In this document: positions 9,179-16,403 of the stretch, piece after piece
Layout: each line of letters starts with the position of its first letter
Numbering within the stretch: position 1 is the stretch's first letter
NCBI RefSeq assembly: GCF_963669205.1
Contig: NZ_OY769915.1
Location: 2,950,001-3,014,000, forward strand
Direction of reading: 5' to 3'
Length of the DNA: 64,000 bases
Origin: an uncultured Roseibium sp.
Lineage (GTDB): Bacteria; Pseudomonadota; Alphaproteobacteria; Rhizobiales; Stappiaceae
Translations under genes and position numbers: made by a program
Notes under the pieces: generated by a model
Told to the model about the DNA's origin: nothing
What the model saw: the letters and a program-made list of their open reading frames with translations, nothing else
Database searches by the model: none

Positions 9179-9416
9179 TTTTCTTGCAACCCCATTCAAA
9201 AAGGCCCATGTGAGGCCCTGAAGCACGTGGCGGGAGGATTAGCATGGGGCAGGGAAGGCGAAAACATCTGTTATTCCCATACCGGTACGCCAGAATCCGT
9301 TTGCAAAGCTTGAAATGAGGCGCGCCGCCGTTATAGTCCGCGCCACCAGAATTCAGTGCGTTTGACCGTTTTGCGAAGAGGCAAGACGCCTAACAAACGC
9401 CACCTAGGAGAGTTGA

Positions 9417-9749
9417 ATGTTCATCACCCCAGCGTATGCGCAATCCGCCGGAGCCGTAGGTCCGGGTTTCCTGATCCAGATCCTGCCCTTCGTGGCCATC
9501 TTTGCGATCATGTATTTCCTGATCATCCGGCCCCAGCGCCAGCGCATGAAGCAGCATCAGGAAATGGTGTCCAACCTGCGCCGTGGTGACACCATTGTGA
9601 CCACGGGCGGGCTTATCGGCAAAGTCTCCAAGGTGGTAGATGACAGTGAGCTTCAGGTGGAACTGTCCGAGGGGGTCAAGGTTCGCGTGGTTCGCTCCAT
9701 GGTTCAGGAAGTGCGCTCCAAATCAGAGCCTGCCAAAGAGAATTCCTGA
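9417..9749 (+). CDS. yajC: Preprotein translocase subunit YajC
   Basis: A 110-residue protein with one membrane helix (about residues 17-40, FLIQILPFVAIFAIMYFLII), the signature RPQRQRMKQHQEMVSNL, and the small cytosolic domain RRGDTIVTTGGLIGKV. YajC associates with SecDF and SecYEG at the inner membrane. It is the first gene of the yajC-secD-secF cluster and is preceded by a GGAGAG ribosome-binding site. Confidence 0.95.
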   Translation: MFITPAYAQSAGAVGPGFLIQILPFVAIFAIMYFLIIRPQRQRMKQHQEMVSNLRRGDTIVTTGGLIGKVSKVVDDSELQVELSEGVKVRVVRSMVQEVRSKSEPAKENS

Positions 9750-9777
9750 CAGAACGGCCCGCTCCGATCTAATTGCT

Positions 9778-9801
9778 GGCCGGACAGGGGTCCGTCCGGC
9801 C
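9778..9801 (+). other. Intercistronic hairpin between yajC and secD
   Basis: A perfect 8-bp stem (GGCCGGAC / GTCCGGCC) with an 8-base loop ends 16 bases before the secD start. It lacks a T-tract, so it is more likely an mRNA-stabilising or attenuating element than a full terminator. It may let the small abundant YajC be made in excess over SecD. Confidence 0.5.
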
Positions 9802-9817
9802 GTATTAAGGCTTAAAC

Positions 9818-11428
9818 ATGCTCCATTTCGCCCGTTGGAAAATTGTGTTGATCCTGGTGGTTGTTGCCGCAGGTTTCATCACGACGCTGCCGAATTTCTT
9901 CACGGCCAAACAACTGGAAAGCTGGCCAGACTTCCTGCCGAAGAACCAGATGGTGCTGGGGCTGGACCTTCAGGGCGGGGCCTATCTGCTTTATGAGGTG
10001 GATCAGGCCGACTACATAAAGAAACGCTTCGAAGCGCTCGAAGGCGATGTGCGTGACACGCTGCGCGAAAATCCGAGAATTGGCTATACGGGTCTGGACG
10101 CCAGACCGGATTCCGTTCAGGTCAGGATCCGGGATCTGACGCGCCTGGACGAAGCACGTGAACGGCTCGCTCCCCTGGTCAATCCGCTCGTTTCCAACCT
10201 GTTCAGCGGCCAGCCTGTCGACGAATTCGAAATGACGGTCGAAGACAACGGGCTTGTCCGCTTCACCTATTCCGATGCGGGCCTCGACAACCGGCTCCAG
10301 GCCATTGTTCAGCAGTCGATCGAAGTCATCCGGCGCCGTGTGGACGACCTCGGCACGACGGAACCGAACATTCAAAGACAGGGCACGGACCGGATCCTCG
10401 TGGAAGCGCCGGGTGAAGGCGATCCTGAGCGGCTGAAGGAAATCATCGGCACGACGGCCAAGCTGACCTTCCATCTTGTCGATCGGAACATGACCGGTGA
10501 ACAGGCTATGCAAAGCCGGCCGCCGGCGGGAACGTCTGTGTTCCTGTCCGTGGACGATCCGCCAATTCCGTATCTTCTCGAAACCAGGCCGCTTCTGGGT
10601 GGTGAGGACCTTACCGACGCTCAGGTCGCATTCGGCCAGTATTCGAACGAACCTGTCGTGACTTTCCGTTTCAACCAGTCGGGTGCGCGCGAGTTCGCCC
10701 GGATCACGACCGAAAACGTGAATTACCCGTTCGCGATCGTGCTGGATGAGGAAGTCATCTCCGCGCCCGTAATCCGTGAACCGATCATCGGCGGATCTGG
10801 CCAGATCTCCGGTGATTTCACCATCGAAGCCGCACAGGACCTTTCCACGCTGCTGCGCGCAGGTGCGCTGCCCGCGCAATTGACCGTGATCGAGGAACGC
10901 TCCATCGGGCCGGGACTCGGTGCGGACTCGATTGAGGCTGGCAAGATCGCGTCGATCATCGCGGGTGCTGCGGTTATCATCTTCATGATCCTTGCCTATG
11001 GCCGCTTCGGCATCATTGCCGATCTGGCGCTGATGTCGAACATATTCCTCATTTTCGGTGCGCTGACAGTGCTTCAGGCGACGCTCACGCTACCGGGTAT
11101 TGCGGGTATTGTTCTGACGATCGGCATGGCGGTTGATGCCAACGTGCTCATCTTCGAGCGAATACGCGAGGAGTCGCGAGCCGGGAGATCGGTCATATCC
11201 GCGATTGACGCAGGCTACAGCCGTGCGCTCGGGACCATCCTTGACGCAAACATCACCACGCTGATTGCGGCCGTCATCCTGTTCCAGCTCGGGTCCGGAC
11301 CCGTGCGCGGCTTCGCCGTCACGCTCGCGATCGGGATTTTCACGACCGTCTTCTGCGCGTTCACCTTCAGCCGTTTGCTGGTTGCGCTATGGATACGGCG
11401 CCGTCGGCCTTCCGTACTTCCGATCTGA
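9818..11428 (+). CDS. secD: Protein translocase subunit SecD
   Basis: A 536-residue inner-membrane protein with an N-terminal helix, a large periplasmic domain (about residues 35-355), and five C-terminal helices. The signatures are MVLGLDLQGGAYLLYEVD near residue 46, and the membrane-embedded GMAVDANVLIFERIREE segment with the conserved Asp of the RND superfamily. SecD with SecF uses proton flow to complete protein export. It lies in one operon with yajC and secF, 15 bases before secF. Confidence 0.97.
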   Translation: MLHFARWKIVLILVVVAAGFITTLPNFFTAKQLESWPDFLPKNQMVLGLDLQGGAYLLYEVDQADYIKKRFEALEGDVRDTLRENPRIGYTGLDARPDSVQVRIRDLTRLDEARERLAPLVNPLVSNLFSGQPVDEFEMTVEDNGLVRFTYSDAGLDNRLQAIVQQSIEVIRRRVDDLGTTEPNIQRQGTDRILVEAPGEGDPERLKEIIGTTAKLTFHLVDRNMTGEQAMQSRPPAGTSVFLSVDDPPIPYLLETRPLLGGEDLTDAQVAFGQYSNEPVVTFRFNQSGAREFARITTENVNYPFAIVLDEEVISAPVIREPIIGGSGQISGDFTIEAAQDLSTLLRAGALPAQLTVIEERSIGPGLGADSIEAGKIASIIAGAAVIIFMILAYGRFGIIADLALMSNIFLIFGALTVLQATLTLPGIAGIVLTIGMAVDANVLIFERIREESRAGRSVISAIDAGYSRALGTILDANITTLIAAVILFQLGSGPVRGFAVTLAIGIFTTVFCAFTFSRLLVALWIRRRRPSVLPI

Positions 11429-11443
11429 TCCGGGGAAAAAGAA

Positions 11444-12394
11444 ATGTTGCTAAGACTCGTTCCGGACAACACGCACATCAAGTTCATGTGGCTGCGGAAG
11501 TTCAGTTTTCCGCTGTCGATCGTGCTCGTCGTTGCCTCTCTGGCCGGATTTTTCACTGTCGGCATGAACTACGGGATCGACTTCAAGGGCGGGACGATCA
11601 TCGAGATCAAGACGGACGGCCCCGCCGATATCGGCGCGATCCGCTCTGAACTATCGTCGCTCAATCTCGGTGATGTGCAGGTTCAGGAATTCGGTGCACC
11701 CGACGATATTCTGATCCGCGTTGAGGAGCAGCCGGGCGGGGAACTCGCCCAGCAGACCGTGGTGCAGAACGTGCGCACGATTTTTGAAGACGACAATGTC
11801 GATTTCCGCCGCGTTGAAGTGGTCGGTCCGAGGGTTTCGGGTGAACTTGCCCAGGCCGGTGCCATCGCGGTCGCGGCCGCGCTTCTCGCGATCATGATCT
11901 ACATCTGGTTCCGCTTCGAGTGGCACTTCGCGGTCGGTGCTATCCTTACGACAGCGAATGATGTCGTGGTGACGATCGGGCTCTTCGTGCTTTTGCAGCT
12001 CGATTTCTCGTTATCGAGTATCGCGGCGGTCCTGACCATTATCGGTTATTCGCTCAACGATACCGTGGTGGTCTATGACCGCATCCGGGAAAATCTGCGC
12101 AAGTACAAGAAGCGTCCGCTGACCGACATCCTGGACCAGTCGATCAACGAAACCTTGTCGCGCACGACGATGACCTCCGTCACGACGCTTCTGGCGCTGA
12201 TCGCGCTTTACGTGTTCGGCGGCGAGGTGATCCAGTCCTTCACGCTGGCCATGATCTTCGGCATCGTGATCGGGACCTATTCGTCGATCTTCCTTGCTGC
12301 TCCGTTCCTGATCCTTCTTAAGCTGCGCCCGGACGCCATGTCGCGGAACGACGGTGATGACGAGAAGGAAGCAAAAGAAAAAGCGACGGCTTAA
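11444..12394 (+). CDS. secF: Protein translocase subunit SecF
   Basis: A 316-residue inner-membrane protein with six helices and a shorter periplasmic domain. It has the SecF motifs GMNYGIDFKGGTIIEI near residue 30 and GYSLNDTVVVYDRIREN near residue 200. It partners SecD. The start at 11444 follows a GGGGAAAAAGAA purine-rich site. Downstream, a GTG-started Mth938 gene follows within 12 bases, suggesting co-transcription. Confidence 0.97.
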   Translation: MLLRLVPDNTHIKFMWLRKFSFPLSIVLVVASLAGFFTVGMNYGIDFKGGTIIEIKTDGPADIGAIRSELSSLNLGDVQVQEFGAPDDILIRVEEQPGGELAQQTVVQNVRTIFEDDNVDFRRVEVVGPRVSGELAQAGAIAVAAALLAIMIYIWFRFEWHFAVGAILTTANDVVVTIGLFVLLQLDFSLSSIAAVLTIIGYSLNDTVVVYDRIRENLRKYKKRPLTDILDQSINETLSRTTMTSVTTLLALIALYVFGGEVIQSFTLAMIFGIVIGTYSSIFLAAPFLILLKLRPDAMSRNDGDDEKEAKEKATA

Positions 12395-12405
12395 GGGCCG
12401 TCCCG

Positions 12406-12783
12406 GTGGAGATCCGCGACGCCCACTTTCCGGGCCGTGCCCCCATTGATGCCTATGGCAATGGCGGGTTCCGTTTCGCTAACATGTCGCACAAGGGGGC
12501 GCTGCTGTGCGTCCCCAGCGGCATTTACGGCTGGCACGTCGACAATCCTTCGCAATTCAGCAAGGAAGCGTTTGAACGGGTTTTACAGGAACAGTCCGAT
12601 ATCGAGGTTCTGCTGGTTGGAACCGGCGTTGACTTGCACCTGCTGTCACCGGATCTGAAAACGCTCTTTCGCGAGGCGTCGATCCTGTCCGATCCGATGT
12701 CGACCGGTGCCGCCATCAGAACCTTCAACGTTCTGCTGTCCGAGGACCGCGCCGTTGCGGCTGCCCTGTTGCCGGTAGACTAA
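12406..12783 (+). CDS. Mth938-domain protein (DUF498, NDUFAF3-like)
   Basis: A 125-residue single-domain protein of the Mth938/DUF498 family, with a GTG start at 12406. Family features are YGNGGFRFANMSHKGALLCVP near the N-terminus, and the central EVLLVGTGVDLHLLSPDL and GAAIRTFNVLLSEDRAVAAALLP segments. The mitochondrial homologue NDUFAF3 is a complex I assembly factor. The bacterial role is not established. Placement straight after secF and before a second complex I assembly-factor homologue makes a role in membrane-complex assembly plausible; that is inference. Confidence 0.9.
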   Translation: MEIRDAHFPGRAPIDAYGNGGFRFANMSHKGALLCVPSGIYGWHVDNPSQFSKEAFERVLQEQSDIEVLLVGTGVDLHLLSPDLKTLFREASILSDPMSTGAAIRTFNVLLSEDRAVAAALLPVD

Positions 12784-12810
12784 TCTCGAACCTGTGCCAT
12801 ATGGGCGTTT

Positions 12811-13662
12811 ATGACAACCGATTTCGATCATGCAGCTGACACGGTGCGCCGATATGACCGGGACAGGTATCTTTGTGCGCTTCTGGCCCCGGAGGCGCAC
12901 CGGGCTGCACTGATGTCGCTTTACGCGTTCAATGCCGAGATTGCGCGCGTTCGTGACGTTGTTTCCGAACCGCTGCCCGGTGAAGTCAGGCTGCAATGGT
13001 GGCACGATCTGCTGGAGGGAACCGAACACGGAGCGTCAGCATCCAACCCGGTCGCGAACGCTCTATTCCAGACAATTGAGGCCTACAACCTGCCGCGGCA
13101 AAGTCTCGTCGCCATGACCGAGGCAAGGATCTTCGATCTTTACGACGATCCGATGCCAAGCCTCCACGACCTTGAAGGCTATGCTGGCGAAACCGCTTCA
13201 AGCCTGATCCAGCTTGCCTGCCTGGTTCTCAGTGAGGGTGAGGACGCCGGCACGGCGACGGCCGCGGGTCATGCCGGTGTTGCCTATGCGCTTACCGGGC
13301 TGATGCGGTCCCTGCCGTGGCACGCGTCGCGCCGGCAGATGTTTCTGCCGCGCGATGTCTGCGAGAGGCATGCGCTCGATCCGGAGACGGTGTTCCGCGG
13401 TGAAACGACACCCGAACTTCAAGCCGTACTCGGGGAACTGAGGGATCATGTGCGCCATCACTTGAAACGCGTCCGCAAGGAAAGTGCAAATGTTTCTGAA
13501 ACCTGCTGGAACGCCTTTCTGCCATGTGTTCTCGTTGCGCCATATCTCAAGCTGCTGGAGACCCGGACCCCGGACCCGCTGAAACAGCCCAAGGAGATGT
13601 CGCAGCTCCGGATACAATGGCTCTTGTGGCGTGGATCAAGGCGGCCGTTCGACCGCCTCTGA
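12811..13662 (+). CDS. Squalene/phytoene synthase-fold protein (NDUFAF6-like)
   Basis: A 283-residue all-helical protein of the trans-isoprenyl synthase fold. The first Asp-rich motif is altered: RVRDVVSE where true phytoene synthases have DDxxD. The second motif region, LMRSLPWHASRRQMFLPRDV, matches the NDUFAF6 subfamily rather than carotenoid enzymes. Human NDUFAF6 is a complex I assembly factor with this fold. No carotenoid gene is nearby. I therefore favour an assembly or quinone-related role over phytoene synthesis, but the activity is unknown. Confidence 0.82.
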   Translation: MTTDFDHAADTVRRYDRDRYLCALLAPEAHRAALMSLYAFNAEIARVRDVVSEPLPGEVRLQWWHDLLEGTEHGASASNPVANALFQTIEAYNLPRQSLVAMTEARIFDLYDDPMPSLHDLEGYAGETASSLIQLACLVLSEGEDAGTATAAGHAGVAYALTGLMRSLPWHASRRQMFLPRDVCERHALDPETVFRGETTPELQAVLGELRDHVRHHLKRVRKESANVSETCWNAFLPCVLVAPYLKLLETRTPDPLKQPKEMSQLRIQWLLWRGSRRPFDRL

Positions 13663-13701
13663 GCGCTGGGGTGCGGACTCTAAAGGTGTGCGGACTGCGC
13701 G

Positions 13702-15120
13702 TCACTCCGCAGCAAGCATGTCCAAACCGAGATCCGCCTTCCAGCGCGCGAAATCCTGTTTGGCCCGGTTGGTCATGGCCAGTTTCTTCGCCCTGGATTT
13801 TTCCTTGCCCTTGAAGCGCTTGCCGTCTTCATCCCTTGTCGGCGCTTCGACTGTCGGGAACAGGCCGAAATTGACATTCATGGGCTGGAACGAGCGGGGT
13901 TTCCCGGCGCCGTCCTCTCGCGTGATATGACCGCCGGTGATATGGCCGAGCAAGGCTCCCATCGCCGTCGTGTCAGGCGGTGAGACAACCTGTCTTCCCT
14001 GGGCCTCCATGACGGCAAAAAGTCCCGCCATGCAGCCGACGCTTGCAGATTCGACATATCCTTCGCAGCCCGTGATCTGGCCTGCGAACCGGATGCGGGG
14101 ATCCGCCTTCAGGCGCAGGGAACCGTCCAGCACCTTCGGAGAATTCAGGAACGTGTTCCGGTGCAGCCCGCCAAGCCGCGCGAACTGGGCGTTTTCGAGT
14201 CCTGGTATCATGCGGAAAATGTCGGCCTGTGCGCCGTATTTCAGCTTCGTCTGAAACCCGACCATGTTGTAAAGCGTGCCGAGCGCGTTGTCCTGTCGAA
14301 GCTGGACGACGGCATAGGCTTTGACGTCGGGCTGGTGCTCGTTTGTCAGGCCCATCGGTTTCATCGGCCCGTGACGCAGCGTCTCCCGTCCCCTGGACGC
14401 CATGACCTCGATCGGCAGGCAGCCGTCGAAATAGGGCGTATTGGCTTCCCATTCCTTGAAATCTGCGGTTTCTCCGCCAAGAAGCGCATCGATGAACGCT
14501 TCGTAGCCGTCCTTGTCCAATGGGCAGTTGAGGTAATCCTTGCCCGTGCCGCCAGGTCCCACCTTGTCATATCTTGACTGGAACCAGGCCTTTGACAGGT
14601 CAACCGTGTCGAAATGCACGATCGGTGCGATCGCGTCGAAAAATGCCAGCGAGTCTTCTCCGGACGTTTCCAGTACGGCCGCCGAAAGCGCCGGCGAGGT
14701 GAGGGGGCCGGTCGCAATGATCACCTTTTCCCAGTCCGCGGGCGGCAGTCCCGCGACTTCCTCCCGGCTGAGACGGATGAGCGGGTGTTTTTCAAGGGCC
14801 TCCGTGACGGCGGCCGAAAATCCCTCCCGGTCCACGGCCAGCGCGCTTCCGGCGGGAACCTGGTTCGCATCGGCTGCTTCCATGATCAGGGAACCGAGCT
14901 GGCGTAGCTCGTGGTGGATAAGCCCGACGGCGTTCTGTTCCGAGTCGTCGGAGCGGAAGGAGTTGGAACAAACCAGTTCCGCAAGTCCATCTGTCTGATG
15001 TGCATCGGTCCTGCGAACCGGCCGCATTTCGTGAATGACGACAGATAATCCGGCCTGGGCCATCTGCCACGCGGCCTCGGATCCGGCCAGGCCGCCACCA
15101 ATGACATGAATCGGGTTCAT
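13702..15120 (-). CDS. trmFO: tRNA (uracil-54-C5)-methyltransferase, folate- and FAD-dependent
   Basis: A 472-residue flavoprotein with the N-terminal dinucleotide motif IHVIGGGLAGSEAAWQMA. TrmFO hallmarks are ELVCSNSFRSDD (about residue 50), the SRYDKVGPGGTGKDYLNCP segment and FAGQITGCEGYVES. It makes ribothymidine at U54 of tRNA using methylenetetrahydrofolate and FADH2. It is convergent with the NDUFAF6-like gene, with a 39-base gap and no clear terminator. The C-terminal extension rich in Lys/Arg is common in alphaproteobacterial TrmFO. Confidence 0.95.
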   Translation of the reverse strand: MNPIHVIGGGLAGSEAAWQMAQAGLSVVIHEMRPVRRTDAHQTDGLAELVCSNSFRSDDSEQNAVGLIHHELRQLGSLIMEAADANQVPAGSALAVDREGFSAAVTEALEKHPLIRLSREEVAGLPPADWEKVIIATGPLTSPALSAAVLETSGEDSLAFFDAIAPIVHFDTVDLSKAWFQSRYDKVGPGGTGKDYLNCPLDKDGYEAFIDALLGGETADFKEWEANTPYFDGCLPIEVMASRGRETLRHGPMKPMGLTNEHQPDVKAYAVVQLRQDNALGTLYNMVGFQTKLKYGAQADIFRMIPGLENAQFARLGGLHRNTFLNSPKVLDGSLRLKADPRIRFAGQITGCEGYVESASVGCMAGLFAVMEAQGRQVVSPPDTTAMGALLGHITGGHITREDGAGKPRSFQPMNVNFGLFPTVEAPTRDEDGKRFKGKEKSRAKKLAMTNRAKQDFARWKADLGLDMLAAE

Positions 15121-15355
15121 TTGAGTATCCTGGGGTCTTGTCGGGGCCCTGGAAACGCGATTTGTCTGCGTGCCGGCCCGGTCAAAATCATGACGCCCTG
15201 ATTACAGGCAACGGCCGGTCTCCGCAATGATTTCAGGGTACATCGCGTCCGCCACCGGCAGCCTTTTACGTCGGCAACCGGAAAGCTGGCCGGAAAAGGG
15301 GAGCTTTTACAGACGTGATCACTGGGCTGACGTGGCAATACCCCTGATCAGGCAC
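15121..15355. other. Intergenic region upstream of trmFO
   Basis: These 235 bases separate the trmFO start from the terminator hairpin of the first DUF1127-RNA module. They should hold the trmFO promoter. I see no convincing ORF or structured RNA in them. Confidence 0.5.
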
Positions 15356-15400
15356 AAAAAAACACCTGCCGGTGGGAGGAGGTACCGGCAGGTGTTTTTT
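15356..15400 (-). ncRNA. CcsR-like hairpin RNA, module B distal copy, ending in a terminator
   Basis: Read on the minus strand this is a near-perfect inverted repeat. A 10-bp GC core (ACCGGCAGGT type) is flanked by A/T runs, and the loop contains CCUCCUCCC. The 3' arm continues into seven U residues, so it is also a Rho-independent terminator. It is the second hairpin behind the DUF1127 gene at 15480-15629. CCUCCUCCC loops behind a DUF1127 gene define the CcsR/'cuckoo' sRNA family of alphaproteobacteria. Confidence 0.8.
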
Positions 15401-15431
15401 ATGAGCATCTGCGCTGAAAACGCAGAGCAAA

Positions 15432-15471
15432 TGCAGTCCGGTAACTGGGAGGAGGATGTTCCCGGGCTGCA
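15432..15471 (-). ncRNA. CcsR-like hairpin RNA, module B proximal copy
   Basis: On the minus strand, TGCAGCCCGG pairs with CCGGACTGCA (nine of ten pairs). The loop holds AUCCUCCUCCCAGUU. It begins nine bases after the DUF1127 stop codon, so it is presumably cut from the same transcript. The loop complements ACTGGGAGGA, which includes ten bases of the flhR ribosome-binding region at 50.7 kb. Confidence 0.78.
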
Positions 15472-15479
15472 ATCAGGTG

Positions 15480-15629
15480 TTACTTGATGGCCTGACGTGC
15501 GAAGCGGCTGATGTCGCCACGTGCGATGCCGAGATCGTCAAGTTCACGGTTGGTCAGGCTGGACAGCTCGTCATAGGTCTGACGGAAGCGTTTCCAGTTA
15601 TTGTATTTGCGTACAACAGTATCAATCAT
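15480..15629 (-). CDS. DUF1127 small protein, copy 1
   Basis: A 49-residue basic protein starting MIDTVVRKYNNWKRF. It has the DUF1127 core: a Trp/Arg-rich first half, then LTNRELDDLGIARGDIS and a basic end. DUF1127 proteins are small, often stress-induced, and some bind RNA; CcaF1 of Rhodobacter sphaeroides is one and is reported to influence CcsR processing and RNA turnover. Two CCUCCUCCC-loop hairpins follow immediately in the same direction, as in the Rhodobacter locus. A TATATA-like -10 element lies upstream. Confidence 0.9.
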   Translation of the reverse strand: MIDTVVRKYNNWKRFRQTYDELSSLTNRELDDLGIARGDISRFARQAIK

Positions 15630-15895
15630 GGTTTAGGCCTTTCGCTATCTCATGGCCATGGCACCGCGGATCGGCGTCTGGCCCGTTCATCTCTTACGAT
15701 GGATATATAGAAAAATTGTGCGCTGCGAGGTAGAGGCAAAAGCGCGAGGCAGATATGCAAAAAATGCAAGGATACAATTAGTTAACAAAACAAACAGATA
15801 CCGGAACGGGTAGCTATGGTGAGGCGCTATCTCGCATATGCGAAATAGATTGGACCTATAGCGATTTCCTGGAAAGCGGTTGCCGGACAAACGAA

Positions 15896-15927
15896 CGCCC
15901 GCCAGTGGGAGGAGGTACTGGCGGGCG
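15896..15927 (-). ncRNA. CcsR-like hairpin RNA, module A third copy
   Basis: A perfect 11-bp stem (CGCCCGCCAGT / ACTGGCGGGCG) has a loop that on the minus strand reads CCUCCUCCC. A moderately U-rich 3' flank (TTCGTTTGT) follows, so it may end the transcript. It is the last of three hairpins behind DUF1127 copy 2. Confidence 0.8.
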
Positions 15928-15940
15928 TCGTTTCGACGAT

Positions 15941-15966
15941 GCAGGACTGGGAGGAGGATGTCCTGC
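15941..15966 (-). ncRNA. CcsR-like hairpin RNA, module A second copy
   Basis: A perfect 7-bp stem (GCAGGAC / GTCCTGC) has a 12-base loop whose minus-strand sequence is AUCCUCCUCCCA. The loop plus the 3' stem base gives UCCUCCCAGUC. This is an exact 11-nt complement of bases 50698-50708, which include the ribosome-binding site of the flhR-like gene. Confidence 0.8.
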
Positions 15967-15977
15967 GTGTCACACGT

Positions 15978-16008
15978 CGTCAGGCTGGGAGGAGGATGCC
16001 CTCGGACG
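15978..16008 (-). ncRNA. CcsR-like hairpin RNA, module A first copy
   Basis: On the minus strand, CGTC and GGGC pair with GACG and GCCT around a loop AUCCUCCUCCCA, with a three-base bulge. It starts 14 bases after the stop of DUF1127 copy 2. The stem is less perfect than in the other copies, but the loop motif and spacing are the same. Confidence 0.7.
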
Positions 16009-16021
16009 CGATCTCTAATTC

Positions 16022-16174
16022 CTAGCCGTCAAATCCCCGGCGAGCGACGAACTTGATGTCGCTACGGCTGATGCCGAGATCCTGGAGTTCTCTGACCGAA
16101 AGGCGGGACAGTTCATCGACCGCACGACGGTAGCTCACCCAGTTGCTGTACTTCTTGCGCACAGTATCGAACAT
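16022..16174 (-). CDS. DUF1127 small protein, copy 2
   Basis: A 50-residue basic protein starting MFDTVRKKYSNWVSYRR, with the DUF1127 core LSVRELQDLGISRSDIK. It is clearly a paralogue of the copy at 15480-15629, sharing the MxDTVxxKYxNW start and the RELxDLGIxRxDI motif. Three CCUCCUCCC-loop hairpins follow it on the same strand. The AT-rich region upstream (16175-16270) includes a TATATA element and is the likely promoter. Function is not proven; an RNA-binding or stress-adaptor role is inferred from relatives. Confidence 0.9.
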   Translation of the reverse strand: MFDTVRKKYSNWVSYRRAVDELSRLSVRELQDLGISRSDIKFVARRGFDG

Positions 16175-16333
16175 TTTTTTATTCCTTGTTGCGCAGCCCG
16201 TTCTGCCGTCTGCGTCGTTGTTGATTTCATATATAATTCACCAACTGAAATAAAAGAAGTGCCATATCCGCATGACAGGCATGCAATTTGTGCAATGCAA
16301 TAAAATTTGTGTGATTGGAAATGCGCGCATCAA

Positions 16334-16364
16334 GAAAAACCTCTTTATTCAGTCACATAAAGAG
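16334..16364 (-). terminator. Rho-independent terminator after uvrA
   Basis: On the minus strand an 8-bp stem CTCTTTAT / ATAAAGAG with an 8-base loop is followed by GTTTTTCTT. It lies 40 bases past the uvrA stop and upstream of the DUF1127 copy 2 promoter. Confidence 0.7.
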
Positions 16365-16403
16365 ATAATTGCGGCGCACAAGAAATCAAGTGGTGCGATG
16401 CCG

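Noticed and set aside
9179..9416. Possible tRNA or small RNA in the DUF815-yajC gap
   Set aside because: No cloverleaf or strong hairpin with a U-tract could be found; it most likely holds two divergent promoters.
12811..13662. Phytoene synthase for carotenoid production
   Set aside because: The Asp-rich motif is missing and no carotenoid genes are near; the gene order points to the NDUFAF6-like group.
15356..16010. Repeated GGGAGGAGG stretches considered as repetitive elements or CRISPR
   Set aside because: The flanking stems differ between copies, and the shared motif sits in hairpin loops behind DUF1127 genes. This fits a small RNA family better.
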